Position numbers and translations under genes: made by a program | Shown: positions 8,441 to 20,228 of the stretch, one piece after another | Layout: each line of letters begins with the position of its first letter | Position numbering within the stretch: the first letter of the stretch is position 1 | Source: Lactuca virosa | Taxonomy: Eukaryota; Streptophyta; Magnoliopsida; Asterales; Asteraceae | Assembly (NCBI GenBank): GCA_928212115.1 | Contig: CAKMRJ010005523.1 | Coordinates: forward strand, 149,021,106 to 149,085,105 | DNA length: 64,000 nt | Reading direction: 5' to 3' | The notes under the pieces: model-generated | Seen by the model: only the letters and a program-made list of their open reading frames with translations | What the model was told of the DNA's origin: nothing | The model's database searches: none

Positions 8441-10838
8441 TGTAACAACCCGTTATTTCAGGTCAATATAATGTCTAAAAGTCGAGTCTTGTAATCTTTT
8501 TGTGAAGTAATAAGAATATCATCGAAAATGAAACGTTCAAAAAGTTCCGTTTTAGTACCTTATGTGGTAGATATCGTCATAAGGTTTCCAAAAATATAAA
8601 GAACACTAAAATCCGAGTTATAACGAAGGAGTTATGATCATTCTAAGATTCCCGACAAAACTGGCAATACGGATAGACGTAAAAACGCGAAGTTTCGATA
8701 CAATAGTTTTTAGCCTTAGGGATCTAAATGAAAGTTGTAGATATCCCAAAACTGTGAACTTACGTAAAAAGAACCCCCAAATCTGACTTCGTATGAGGAT
8801 GTTATGATTTTTCGAAGTTTCTGACCTAGCAGTTGACAGCTAAAAACTTGAAATAGAGATCGAGCGGTCTTTAGCCGACACAACCTAAATGAAAGTTGAA
8901 GTTCCCGACAATATTAGCACAACAGTAAAAAGTCTGACGAAAATGGACATCAGACGAAGGAGTTACGGAATTTAAACGGACTTCTCCAGGTCCGACCTGG
9001 TAATAATAATATAATTAAAAATAAATTCAAAATTAGCCGACGAAGTCTAAACGAGAGTTGTAGAGTATATTGTCACCTACGCGTGCATATAAAGAACGTC
9101 GAAAACGGAGCTCGTACGCGAAAGTTACGGAATTTACAAGTTCTAGGCCTAAAATCCGAGGCTGTCAGGTCTGCCACGACGTGGCACAGTTTGCCGCGAC
9201 CCGACAAGTGACTGAGATCGTCGAATCAATGGAAGAGGATAAGGTCAGCCCACCACGATGTGGCACACCCTTTGCCACGACGTGGCACCCAAAAATCTAC
9301 CCTATAAATAGCAGCTTAAGGGTGTCGGGTTTAGTGCTCATCTCTTTCCGTCTAAGTGCTGTTACTCTACGAAATTACCTCGATAAACCATCCCGAAGCC
9401 CCGATTTTCATACTCGAGCCCCAAAGGAAATTCTGCACTCCCGAGATCCCCGAGAATCCCGAGATTTCAACTCTCTCGAGTCGAAGTTCTGCTCGATTCT
9501 TCTCTCGACTACTTCAAATCAACCACTTCAATCAAGTGAGTTCATACCCCTACAACCACACTTTAAATACGTTTTTAACTGCTTTTAAACACTTTTAAGG
9601 GGGGGGGGGGAATACAAGTAAACACACGGCTAAAATCGTGTGAAACATCGATCTTTTGCTATACTTTTCATACTGTTGTTTTAACTATCATATGAAGTTG
9701 TTATCATGCAAAACACTTCACAACACAATTTTACCCTCTTGGGGTACAATATGTTTTATAAATAGAAATATGTTTTGTTTATACGTTTACCTACAAATGC
9801 ATCATATCAAGGGTAACCATCTTTGTTAAACCATTTTATGCATTCAAAGAACTTATGATTTATGCTTTGTCAAACATTGTGAAATAGGATAAGTATTTCA
9901 TACAAAACTATCATACTAATACAGACTTAGTTGAGAATCCGTGAGACTTATATCTTCAATGCTACCTTTTTACGAAAAGGTACAACTTAAAGCCCTGTCT
10001 ATTATAACCAGAGTCTCTCGTGGGAGAGCGTGTCAAATGTGTATAGATCTATACGGGAAGTCATGATCCCGCGCCCTGACTGTTAGCTACAGTCCTTTGG
10101 GTGACAGTTTGGCGTAAACGATACGACGCCTGAAGACCGTCGCCACAGGCATATTATGTTTAGTATGGTTATAAAACTCACCAGATAGATAATTATTATA
10201 GTATTCTCAACTTATGAACGAGTAGCTATTAAAACTATTCTTTATCTAACAAGTGCAGTCTTCTTATAGTTTTGCTATATAAAACTATGCCTCAACTTTT
10301 TAAGCACGTCGGTTGCTTGCGATTTTCGGTCTTCGAGACTGCCTGTACTTTAGGAAAATATGGGTTTTTCCTGTAACTAAAACAATCAACTATTAGGAAA
10401 ATAAGGGATTTTCCTGGTGCAACTATTTACAATTCACAACACGAACATTCATATGCATTTCATACTTGTATAAGAAAATAAGGGATTTTCTTGGAAAACG
10501 AACGAACTTTGGAATGGCATACATTTTCTCAAAACCGCTTATGAACTCACCAACTTAAATGTTGACACTTTTTCTTTGAAATAACTTATATTCTCAGGGA
10601 ACCGCTAAGCAGGTTTGGCAACCAACGTTTGGGGATTAACGCTCTGACGTTAATTACTTCTTTTAAAAGATGTTTATGTATTTATCTTTTGAACATGTAA
10701 CAAATACAACTATGTAAACATTTTGAAACCTTTATATGGATGGTGGTGTGTACTTTCCTTACTATGAACTATTATGATACTGAATATGACGTCCTCCGCC
10801 CCCGACCGTTTCCGCCGTTCTGGTTTGGGGGTGTGACA
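8441..10838 (+). repeat. Element A 3' LTR
   Basis: Second copy of 25-2420 with the same internal landmarks (TATA box near 9303, donor at 9536, acceptor ending 10597). It ends GGGTGTGACA and is followed by CAAAA. Differences from the 5' LTR are scattered single-base changes and a longer G run near 9600. Confidence 0.93.
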
Positions 10839-11238
10839 CAAAACGACCTCCCACTGAAGAATAATCATAATGTCCACAAGTCTCCTTGATCCAAGCTCCT
10901 TGATCTTCAAGATCTCTTCACAAAATCACTTATCTAAGCTCCAAATTGCTTCTAATGACTCTCACTCACGACTTTAGGGTTTTTGGATCTCACAGGGTAG
11001 CAAGGGGGCTGAGGGGAGGATATAATGTTCTTTATATAGGGTGCAAACCCTAAGATTAGGGTTTTCCTCTTTCAGCGCTGACTCGTCGAATCCAGCCGCC
11101 GACTCGGTGAGTCAGGCCACTTATCACGTGCTCCTCACATGCCCCGACTCGACGAGTCATAGCTCCAAATCGCTGAGTCCATCCTTCTAATTACACTTTA
11201 CATCCCTGAACTCTTGCTTCTGAACTTGGGGTGTTACA
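10839..11238 (-). mobile_element. LTR fragment B, minus strand, host of element A
   Basis: Read on the minus strand it starts TGTAACACCCCAAG at 11238, like other gypsy LTRs here, and has a TATA box (reverse of 11031-11038) and imperfect palindromes of ACTCGTCGAGT type at about 11084-11175, upstream of that TATA box. Its remainder lies left of the window. The first five bases are the right-hand duplication of A. Its own insertion target is the D-like LTR resuming at 11239. Confidence 0.6.
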
Positions 11239-12343
11239 ACTATGCCTATTATAGTTTACTAGTATGTTTCTTTGAATTGTTACAACCTTGAAATAAAGAC
11301 TCATTTAACTACTAAGTTATGATTTCACTTTAAAAATGGAGTTTTATAAAACATAAAGTAGCATAACTTTTAAAAGAGTTTTTGCAATGAATTGATCACT
11401 TAATAACACATAAGTAATCCTTAAAATGATGTTTATCACAAAACATTTACACAATTGTATTCTACTTGTATTCCCCCCCTTAAAAGCATTTAAAACATTT
11501 AAAAGATTGATTATAGGGGTATGAACTCACCTTATGTGGGTGATTCTATTGCAGCTTCGCGTAAGGATGAGAAATTCCACGAATGAAGTCCCGAGACACA
11601 AACAAATCCTAAACGACATATAATGGCATATATTGGTATGAATATAGGGTTTAGAAGCAACTACATGCAAGGAAACACCTTTAGGGACTAAGAAACACTT
11701 GGACCAAGTGTTAGAATCACATGTGATTCATCAAAGGGTAGTGTACGGTCACTATAGGGAGGGTACGACCATGGTGTTCACGGTCTTATGTGTTTACGGC
11801 CATAGGGTTTACAGCCCTATGTGTTTACGGTCGTAAAATCATGCAGTCTTATGTGAAAGGGTGTTTTTAAGGTCTTTCAAGCATCAAGGAAGTGTTCTAT
11901 ATCCATTTCTAGCCTTAAGAAGAGTTTATGGCCAAACTAGTAGCCTTAACAAGGGTTTATGGCCAAGGGAGATGCTCCTGGCCGTAAACTCTCATTGTTC
12001 TTGGAATTTGGTTGATTTCAAGGATGCAAATCAGGAGCTTCTACTTGATAACAAGTATACGGAAAATATGCTTACAATATGGAAGCAAAAAGGGTTGATT
12101 TCGGCCCAAAGTACTAGTAGGTGTTGTTGGTGTTCTTGGTGAAAAAGAAGAACACTTGAAGATCTACCAAAATAAAGTATTCATGGATGAAATCAATGAT
12201 CTTTACTAGATAGTGAAAGGATTCAACAATTCAAGGGAAGAACACTTATAATCTTGAAGATCTAGGATGATAAATCGGATGATAGTTGAGAGAGAATTGG
12301 ATTTCTTGAGGTGAAAGTGTGAGAAAATGTGAATAATGAAGGA

Positions 12344-12348
<5 letters not shown>

Positions 12349-12393
<45 letters not shown>

Positions 12394-12410
12394 TATATAT
12401 ATATTATATA

Positions 12411-12478
<68 letters not shown>
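12349..12478. repeat. (TA)n microsatellite
   Basis: About 130 bases of nearly pure TA with a few single-base breaks, inside the D-like LTR. Tyr-Ile reading frames across it are artefacts of the repeat. Confidence 0.95.
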
Positions 12479-12480
<2 letters not shown>

Positions 12481-12481
<1 letters not shown>

Positions 12482-12640
12482 AGGGTTTACGGCCGAAGAG
12501 TTTACAGTCCAAAGTCGACAAGTTGTTTACGGCCGAAGCCTCGTTTACGGTCGGAGCTTCGTTGACGGTCAGAGCTTCGTTTACGGCCGAAGCCTCGTTT
12601 ACGGCCGTAAACCGAGGGTTCATGGTCCGAAGTTGTTTGC
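12481..12640. repeat. Short tandem repeats of TTTACGGCCGAAGC type
   Basis: About six or seven diverged units of roughly 22-24 bases built on GTTTACGGCCGAAGCCTC, ending with the palindromic variant TTTACGGCCGTAAA near 12598. This is an expanded version of the word that is also scattered through the element D LTR (54480-55030). Confidence 0.75.
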
Positions 12641-12805
12641 GGCCATGTGAAGCTTCTTAATTCCATTTGCTTTTCTTTTCCAAACTATAATACACTTATT
12701 TAACTAGGCTTCAATACTTATAATTCATCAAATTTCTAGAGTCTTGGAAGGAATGAGTTTGACCAAAGAAAAATTTTACAAGAATAAAATTCTCGGGTTG
12801 TCACA

Positions 12806-12894
12806 TTTTGAGAGAGAATATCCTTGCACAAAATCGGCTCAAATGAACTCTTAGAACATATGTAGTGCCTGATTTTAGCTATAGGCTGACATAC

Positions 12895-12981
<87 letters not shown>

Positions 12982-13400
12982 AGGATTCTAAGAGTCATGG
13001 ATAAACCCTAATCCATACCTTTGGGCTTATTATCCTTGATCCATGATCCATGATCCATATGGACTAACTTTTTATGGATTCTTTCATAAACTTAGTCCAT
13101 CATGTATCATAAGCCCAAGCAATATATATAACTAATTTACACAATTTGTCCCCATTAATTTAATTAGTCTCTTTTGATCACTAAATTAATTCCAAATTAA
13201 TTATTGATCAATACTAATTAAATCATATGATTTCATATTAATATATTAGAACTTATAATATATTAATAAATCATAAATAACATTTTCTTAAAAGTCCATC
13301 CTATCAAAATGCTCTAGTGAAGGCAACCCAAATGGACCATGCTACTCTCGGGTCAAGTACATACCAATTATAGTTATGGGCTTAGACACCTAATACAATA
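12806..13400 (-). repeat. Copia 3' LTR, outer part missing
   Basis: It matches about 23527-24073 closely (TTTTGAGAGAGAATATC, a TA microsatellite, then TTGTAGGAT). It lacks the first ~258 bases present in the other LTR, because the D-like LTR ends exactly at its left edge. The inner end is TAATACAATA, mutated from TAATCCAACA. Confidence 0.82.
12889..12979. repeat. (TA)n microsatellite in copia 3' LTR
   Basis: Nearly pure TA. The other LTR has the same tract at 23617-23681, so it was already part of the LTR at insertion and only its length differs. Confidence 0.93.
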
Positions 13401-13412
13401 GTCTCCCACTTG
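13401..13412 (-). promoter_or_regulatory. Copia polypurine tract
   Basis: The reverse complement reads CAAGTGGGAGAC, a typical copia polypurine tract (AAGTGGGAGA), directly next to the 3' LTR. Confidence 0.7.
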
Positions 13413-13869
13413 GATAAGTCTAATAAATATTATTGCAAGTACGACTCCATAACCCGACTAGCAATCGTAGCTCTTAAAAGCCGTTGTCGAACTCTGACCT
13501 AGGCAATGATGCGTCCATTAGATAAGGGATCATATATTCTTCAATTCTTCATGATATCATATGGACTGAGACATGTATTATAATCATTCTCTCCGTCCAT
13601 CTGTTGTTTCCCGATTTCCGATTTATGAAGACCGACTAATTGAACAAATCAAATCAGTCCACGCTTGGCCAAGCACTTAGGGTTATCATCACTAAATCAT
13701 CGAGGGGCCCACATATATCACTTTTATCCTTCTAAGGGTAAAAGGAATGGATAAACTTCGACTCATATGCTTGTTATATTTACTCATCAAATCACACACA
13801 ACAATGCGTTTATAACACCAAGTTACCGGTGCGTTTACGCGTTATCAATGTGCAACCGATTTGTAAGCT
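13413..13869 (-). other. Copia 3' non-coding region left of element E
   Basis: About 450 bases between the polypurine tract and the insertion point of E. I see no intact reading frame. It continues at 17714 once E and one copy of its target duplication are removed. Confidence 0.5.
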
Positions 13870-13874
13870 ACAAC
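13870..13874. repeat. Target-site duplication of element E (ACAAC), left copy
   Basis: ACAAC abuts the LTR start TGTAAC at 13875 and recurs at 17709-17713 directly after TGTCACA. This fixes both ends of E even though its 3' half is missing. Confidence 0.88.
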
Positions 13875-16243
13875 TGTAACGCCCGTGTTTCTAGGCTAGG
13901 CATTAATATTGACGTTATAGTCTAGGTTAACCTTTGTAACTCATTTTGAAGAAATGAAAAGGAATTATGTGAATATTATGTGAAAATTATGTGTTTTATG
14001 CTTAATTATTAGGGTTTAATTAATTAAGAATAAAAAATGAGCGTCAAAAATAAATATTAGATAAAGCCGATATTTATTAAAAAAACTTGTAGTGGGCGTG
14101 ACAAGGATTACAGATATATAAAGAATACCGAAATCCGAGTTATAACGAAGAAGTTATGACCTGTCGAAGTTTCGCGACAAAACCGGCACGGTGCCGAATG
14201 TCGTAAAAAGTGAGTTTTTGATAAACTACTTTTTAGCCTTAGTGATCTAAACGAAAGTCATAGTTTTTGTTAAACCGAGAGTATGTATAAAAAGAACGCC
14301 CAAATCTGACTTCGTATGAGGAAGTTATGATTTTTCTAAGTTTCAGTTTAGCAGTAGACAACAAAAAACTCGAATTTTAGATCGAGTGATTTTTAGCCTA
14401 TACAACCTAAACGAGAATCGAAGGTCTCGTCAATAGTAGCACAATGGTAAAAGGATAGACGAAAACGGACGTCGGATGAAAAAGTTATGAATTTTTAACG
14501 GATTTCCTGTCCCGGTCTGTTAAAAATAATAATATAAAAATTAATATCAAAATTAGCCGACGAAGTCAAAACGAAAGTTGTAGAGCGTAAATTTACCTAC
14601 GCGTGCATATAAAGAACGTTAAAAACGGAGCCCGTATGCGAAAGTTATGGATTTTAGAAGTTCGGACACAAAAATCGAGAAAAAAATGCTAAAACCGAGG
14701 AATTTCGCATGGCTGGTGTTCGGCCACGTCACCCTCGCTCGCAGCATGCCGCGTATCCGATCTACTGAGTCATCCGAGGCCACCTGTCGACGCGTGTCGC
14801 ACCCTCTTCGGACCGAAGGCTCGGCCAATCAGAAGTTGCCTCGTGCCTTCTCCGTGTCCTCGTCTCGCATCCGACGCGTGCCCCTTTCTCGCATGTCCGA
14901 GCTTCGAATATATTGCCACGACCGAACCCTCGGACCTAGACTCCGGTCCAATCAGAAGGCCACAGCAAGACCCTCGCATTTGCGACCCACATGACTTCGC
15001 TTCGGATTTGCTGACGCGTGGAGACCTCTCAGCACTTGGATCAGGAGCCTCGCCCCTATAAATAGGAGGGTGCGAGAGCTCCCAGTAATACTTTGAAAAC
15101 TTGTCATTTTTAGCCCCTTTTTCAATATTTCTTTGATTCCAACTTCCCCCAAAGCCCCGGTATTATACCAAACACCCGAAATACGCCCTGAAGTGCCCGA
15201 TAAGCCCGATAAATTTATTTTTCCGGTTTCGAAGCCCAACCTTCGCAGAGCCCGGTTTCTCAATAAAACTCTCGGTTTTATTAGAAACGATCGTTTTAGG
15301 AAACGAAGTGTTGCCCGATTATCAGTAAATCATGTGAGTGTGTAGTCACCTTCATCTTACACCTAGATATGAAGTATTTTCTATAAAAGACGTGTTATGT
15401 GTAATTATATTAATTGTTTAATTGAGGTGACTGTTGAATAGATGTTTTATACAAGTTTTAAACTGTATATGTATTTTTATCTACAAATATGTTGGGTAAA
15501 GCATGGGTAGATAGTTGATGTGTGATAAAATAAAATGATGAGAGGCCTCGATGTGATAGTGATCCAGTCATCTAGCGGAGTATGGATGACGACCACGGAC
15601 TTTTCTAGACAGTCCAGTGGAACACTGGCAGGTCCGCAACCTGTAGGTGTTAATGAACTTGGGTGTTCATTTTTTGTACTCCATCCCCTCATGGTTGCCT
15701 TTAGGATATGTATGGCTGAGGAGTCCCCTTAGCAGTAGTGTCCATCCCGATGATATTCTTTAGGCTAGGTCCCTTCTGATAAGTGCTTAGGGACGTAAAG
15801 TGAGGATAACAGGAACGAGTAATCAGGGTTATTGTTGATTGATGAACTTAATAAGTTTATTATTATTGTGGGTTGAAAACCCTATATGCTCACCAGGCTC
15901 CCAAGCCCAACCCACTCAGCTTTTTATGTTATAAGTAGTGGACCCCGAGCATAGTCGGAGGATGATGAGAGATTTTTGGATTGTAGGCCAGTAGTTGTAA
16001 ATAACTGTTGTAAGGCTTATAATGTCTTGTTTATGCTTTTGATATGTATCGGAACCTCACATCCCGAGGTTTTGATATGAAATGAAATTATATATTTCTT
16101 AAAGAAAGGTTTTGATAAACTTTTATCATGTTTTGTTTTGGGGACCAATTCCGCAACATCTTTTAAAAGGATGTCTCTGATTTTATTTTATAAAGCATAA
16201 ATTAAATCGGTATTTTCTGGCCGTGAAATTAAGGGATGTCACA
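13875..16243 (+). repeat. Element E 5' LTR
   Basis: 2369 bp, TGTAACGCCCG to GATGTCACA. It carries four U3 repeat units (cores 14151, 14322, 14482, 14642), two CCAAT boxes (about 14824 and 14949, both in CCAATCAGAAG), a TATA box at 15057, a GTGAGTG donor at 15334 and a candidate acceptor CCCACTCAG ending 15919. ORFs at 14619-15263 and 15477-15732 are LTR sequence repeated in K and are not genes. Confidence 0.88.
15057..15064 (+). promoter_or_regulatory. TATA box of element E LTR
   Basis: TATAAATA followed by a GC-richer start region. It corresponds to the reverse box at 48138-48145 in the K LTR. Confidence 0.72.
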
Positions 16244-16245
16244 GT

Positions 16246-16257
16246 TGGTATCAGAGC
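16246..16257 (+). promoter_or_regulatory. Primer-binding site of element E
   Basis: TGGTATCAGAGC two bases after the LTR end; complementary to initiator Met-tRNA. Confidence 0.92.
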
Positions 16258-16489
16258 ATTAGTTTAAGCGAACTAAGAAATTGTAGGATTTCTAGACTTA
16301 AACTTAGAATGCTAAGTGATGATTGTGAGATGAGTGTCTACCATATTTTAGACATGAGCACTAGTTTATTTTAGGAAAGATGCCTAAAATGCTTTTATGT
16401 GCTAAATGTTATATGTTTGCCATATATGCCATTATTTTTTCGGATCTATGGTCTGTTGCCGACCGGATCTGGAAACCTTATGTGTGTAG

Positions 16490-17699
16490 GCAAGAACTCG
16501 CAGTGGGGTTGCAAATGCAAACGAAAACAGGAATCAACAACCTCAACCCTAAGTAGTTAAGCAAGTACCTGTTGTAGGAGCTGCACCTGAGCCAATGACG
16601 ATGGCTGGGGTAGAAGCAATGATGCAGATGATGTTGGATCGCCAAATGGAGGAGACAAGGCGATTACTACAACAAAATAGGGAAGAAACTACGATACCTG
16701 TTGAACAGCCCAAATTGAATGAAGGGCAATCAGTAGGAGGGAACTACAGTGGGACTCTTGGTCAAGCCAACCCACCAATAGTTAGACAAAACAACCAGGA
16801 TGGAGGAGTTGATGGACGTGGGTGCAACTACAAAGATTTCATGGCATCCAAACCACCGTGTCTATCTGGAAGTCCGACACCGGTGGAAGTCATGAATTGG
16901 ATCTCCGAAATGGAGACGATGTTTGAAAGTTGTGAGTGTAGCAACAAACAAAAGACCGTACTTGCAATTCCTCTGTTAAAATCTGGTGTATTGAGCTGGT
17001 GGAAGTTACTAGCTGATTCGATGCCCAAGGGAGAAGCTAGCAAGATGTCTTGGGAAGACTTTGTGGTACAACTGAAATTACAATACTGCTCTGAGCAGGA
17101 TCTTCTGGAAATCCACAATGAGTTCCAAAATTTGAAGAAGCGAAAGATGAGCGTTACTGAATACGCTGCTAGTTTTACGGAAAAGATGAAGCTTGTTCCT
17201 CATCTAGTTCCAACTGAACTCTCCAAGGTCAACAAGTTTGCCCTCGGATTACCAGCGGACTTTGGTCCGATGGTCAAGCAAGCAACCACTTTGAAAGCCG
17301 CCATCTGGGCTGCTAAGAACGTTGAGATTCAGATCAGAGAGAAGGGTCTGGAGAGGGCATAAGTTGGCGAAGAGAGAAAGTTTGAAGGAACTTCAGGTTC
17401 CAACAAGAAAAGCAAATTTTCAAAGTCTAAGAAGTTTGGAGGAGGAGGAGGCGAAGTGAAATGGTGTGAGAAGTGCAAGAAAAAGCACTCTGGGAAATGT
17501 AGTGAGGGGGTGACTTTCTACAAATGTAGAAAGACTGGGCATTTTTCCAACGAGTGTCCATCCAACCAGAGGGTATGTTTTGGGTGCCATGAAGAAGGGC
17601 ATATTTTGAAAGACTGTCCGAAGAAGAAGGATGCGGCAAAGCCCAATCTTCCATCAAAGCCAAAGGCGAGAGCCTTTCAAATGACACTTGAAGCTAGGG
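16490..17699 (+). pseudogene. gag: Element E gag, start lost, two stops, 3' truncated
   Basis: Homology with the K gag shows the frame should begin near 16490 (ARTRSG), but the start codon is changed there. In-frame stops are TAA 16550-16552 and TAA 17360-17362. The stretch from ATG 16595 is open for 255 codons and contains GCNYKDFMASKPPCLSG and the LKKRKMSVTEYAASF capsid segment. After the second stop come zinc knuckles YKCRKTGHFSNEC (first Cys changed to Tyr or Phe position) and CFGCHEEGHILKDC. The frame ends at the deletion junction near 17690-17700, where sequence switches to the LTR end. No protease or later pol domain is present. Confidence 0.85.
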
Positions 17700-17708
17700 G
17701 ATGTCACA

Positions 17709-17713
17709 ACAAC
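17709..17713. repeat. Target-site duplication of element E, right copy
   Basis: ACAAC, identical to 13870-13874. Confidence 0.88.
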
Positions 17714-20228
17714 TAACACGTCTCTATTTTAAGAATATAAGATATTATCGTCTCACAATCACTCGTGATCAAATCCATGAAGTGATTCAGATGAGCATGG
17801 GTTTAATCCAATACTCGAATCTTATTGCAGGAGTACTCATGAACACTGCAACAAACTTGTGTTATGCCTAAAACACCTAGACAATCTACAGTCAGATTCA
17901 TAACAGCCTTGCTTCGATACCTACTTCCAAAGTATGATCGACTGTGGATAGTTTGAATAACCTAGTTATTCGGGAAGTCAAAACATTCAAAGTGAAACAC
18001 AAGAATAATCGAATCCAATATGGTCTCAAAACTTACGAATATAAATAAAACACCTTTTAATTAATTACCATATTGATTACACATTATTCATTGTATAATG
18101 TTTCGATTACTTCACTTAATACTTGAATTAAAACAATAGTTATGCCATGCTCCAAGCATCCACACTACGTTTTCCTATGGTCCTCTCTTTGTGAAATAGA
18201 TAAATAGACAACATTTCAATGATTCTCATTTCACAATTCCAAATCCTTATCGTAAATGTAAGAATACCAAATTCTTGTCATTTGCTAAAATCTGTTAGAT
18301 TCTAAACTTATATGCAATCATCCTCTTGTAATGACTATGCACAAAAGTCATAGAGACTTGGCAACAGACATTACAAAGTATTCCAATGAAGAGAAATTCC
18401 ATGGAAACGAAGTCTCACATTCAAAGTACATTCCTTTGAACATCCTTCTTGCATTAAGTTTTCTAATATTACACAGATTTAAAGAATAACTTCCACTTAT
18501 GGAAACATTTCCATATTCCCATTTTGACCAACATTTCTGAACAAGAGTTACCTCTTCTTAGAGTATGTCAATATGGACCTTCCAAAACTGATACTATACT
18601 TCCAACTGTCCATAAGAAACCAATCTTTGGGGAACCTCAGATTGTCCTCGACAATTGCTTAACAATTTTAGTCATATCTCGTTCTAGTCCCTTTTTTCCC
18701 TCTTAATGCCCTAGGCATTTGGAAAATTAGAACAAATTAATATTATAGCATATGCAATCGATCCTATACCCGAAGCATACGAGATATGATTAATAATGTC
18801 TTACATAAAGACATGATACTTTACCAGTATTTTGCTATAATATTTCCACATATAGAATTTCCTTATGTTGAATTATTTCAACATAACATTCACATATGTG
18901 CATGACTAAATTCGATTAAAATCTCAATCTAAGCTTTGAGATTCGAAAATGAAGTATGAATTCCTCTCCCTTAATTATAGCAAAACAACTTTTCAAACCC
19001 TGCAACTTTGCGAATTGAAACTTTTGTTTTCTATAATTAACATTGCTAACTTGCAACACTTACCATAATAATTATGCTCCCACTAGCATAATAATTATTA
19101 TCTTACTAGGATAACACTTATGCTCGCACTAGCTTTGACATTTATCCAATAATTATTATCATATTTCTGATACAAGATGCTTCGATAAGACTTTATCTAG
19201 GCTCCTCAAACACATACACCTTTCCTTAGATAACTCACATATGTGTCTAAACAATTTCAGAACTTACAGTAATAAGTCTCAAATGTTTAGACCTTTTGCC
19301 ATTTATCAGAATTCGAACTATGAAGAGGGATGTCGTAATCATAATCGAATTTGGGAATGCAAATATCACAATTGTTATCTCCTTAAAATCTACTTAGTTA
19401 AAGCGTTTCCTTACAATTATTTTCATGAATTGGAAAGAAACCTTATGACACTTAGATTTTATGGTGTATGTGTTCCTATCCATGTGAATTTGTCATAACC
19501 ATAATCACAATACAAGGTTAGTGACAAATCCAAACTCATATGGACCGAACTTGTTCATTCTTAATTTCTTGCCACCTGGCAGCACAAGTGCCTACCATTG
19601 CTTCCATGTTGTTATGCAAAGAGTTGAGAACTCATAGAACTCACATGCATAGTCAACTTTAACTGTAATGGGTACAGAAACAAGAATATTCCAACACGAT
19701 AGGTTACAAACCTCAAGTTATGTGCTAGTGATTAGCAATAGGTTTATTCTTGATTAGTTCTTGAAGCTTTTCAAGATCTTTAAGACTCCCACTAACCTCT
19801 TAACATATAAAACTCTCTTTGTAAAAAAACATTACTTGACCACCAAATATACAAGAGTTAGTGCGGTCTCTTATCAAGACAAACACCTCACACGATTGGT
19901 CTTAGTTAGTCTTTGTCTTATCTAAAACATCACAAAATACCGATTTCAAATGTACAAGAGTAAGAAACATTTTAATCTACATTTGATGAGTATTATAAAC
20001 CTTTCTTAAGACCATGTCACTCAAGTTACAATCTTGGAGTATGACTCAATGACCTAATTTTGGAACGAAGTATGATTTATCTTCTTGATTTAACCATTTC
20101 AACAATTCGCGATTTCTCTTCTTAGCCATACAAATGCACTAAGATGTACTTAGATGATCAATTGTGATATGTTTTCATAATCACTAAGATGATCATAAAA
20201 CAAGATACTAAAGTACCCTCCCTTCTTC
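17714..20228 (-). pseudogene. Decayed copia pol (3' half)
   Basis: About 2.5 kb of AT-rich sequence between element E and the recognisable integrase piece. By position it should hold the end of integrase, reverse transcriptase and RNase H of the copia element on the minus strand. I could not find an intact reverse transcriptase active-site motif or any frame longer than about 85 codons. Short open stretches (18524-18706, 19241-19498 on the plus strand) look accidental. A translated search would be needed to set domain limits. Confidence 0.45.

Larger units (their letters stand above)
25..10838 (+). mobile_element. Element A: full-length Ty3/gypsy chromovirus (Tekay/Del-like)
   Basis: Order of parts: 5' LTR (25-2420), Met-tRNA primer site, an extra ORF, gag, protease, reverse transcriptase, RNase H, integrase with a C-terminal chromodomain-like tail, polypurine tract, 3' LTR (8441-10838). 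The LTRs begin TGTAACAACCCG and end GGGTGTGACA, are close to 2.4 kb, and differ by eye by a few per cent, so the insertion is not brand new. A 5 bp duplication flanks it. The coding region has several stops and at least one frameshift, so this copy is not autonomous. The integrase tail (SRIPIVKVRW then EFTWERED) is what places it near the Tekay/Del chromoviruses; that clade name is family knowledge, not a computed tree. Confidence 0.93.
11239..12805 (-). mobile_element. D-family LTR fragment, minus strand
   Basis: It resembles 53690-55457 of the element D LTR: ACTATGCCTATTATAG at the left break, TTGTATTCCCCCC near 11465, GGGGTATGAACTCACC near 11518 (reverse of a GTGAGTTCATACC donor), many TTTACGGCCGTAAA-type words, and a GGGTTGTCACA end at 12805 (reverse of TGTGACAACCC). 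Its left part is cut by LTR B, and its right end abuts a truncated copia LTR. It may be a solo LTR or the 5' LTR of an element lying left of the window. Confidence 0.7.
13875..17708 (+). mobile_element. Element E: gypsy element with pol and almost all of the 3' LTR deleted
   Basis: It consists of a complete 5' LTR (13875-16243), Met-tRNA primer site, leader and gag. It then jumps near 17690-17700 from gag directly to the last bases of the 3' LTR (GGGGATGTCACA), followed by the target duplication. An element without a 3' LTR could not have inserted, so the deletion came later. It is the same family as K (43951-49277): shared LTR ends TGTAACGCCC and GGGATGTCACA and homologous gag. Confidence 0.88.

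Noticed and set aside
12329..12650. ORFs rich in Tyr-Ile on both strands
   Set aside because: Translation of a TA microsatellite and of the TTTACGG repeats; the same for 23471-23702.
14619..15732. Cluster of 60-115 codon ORFs on both strands in a GC-richer stretch
   Set aside because: This is U3/R of the E LTR, repeated in reverse in K and the solo LTR; the GC-rich part is the promoter region.
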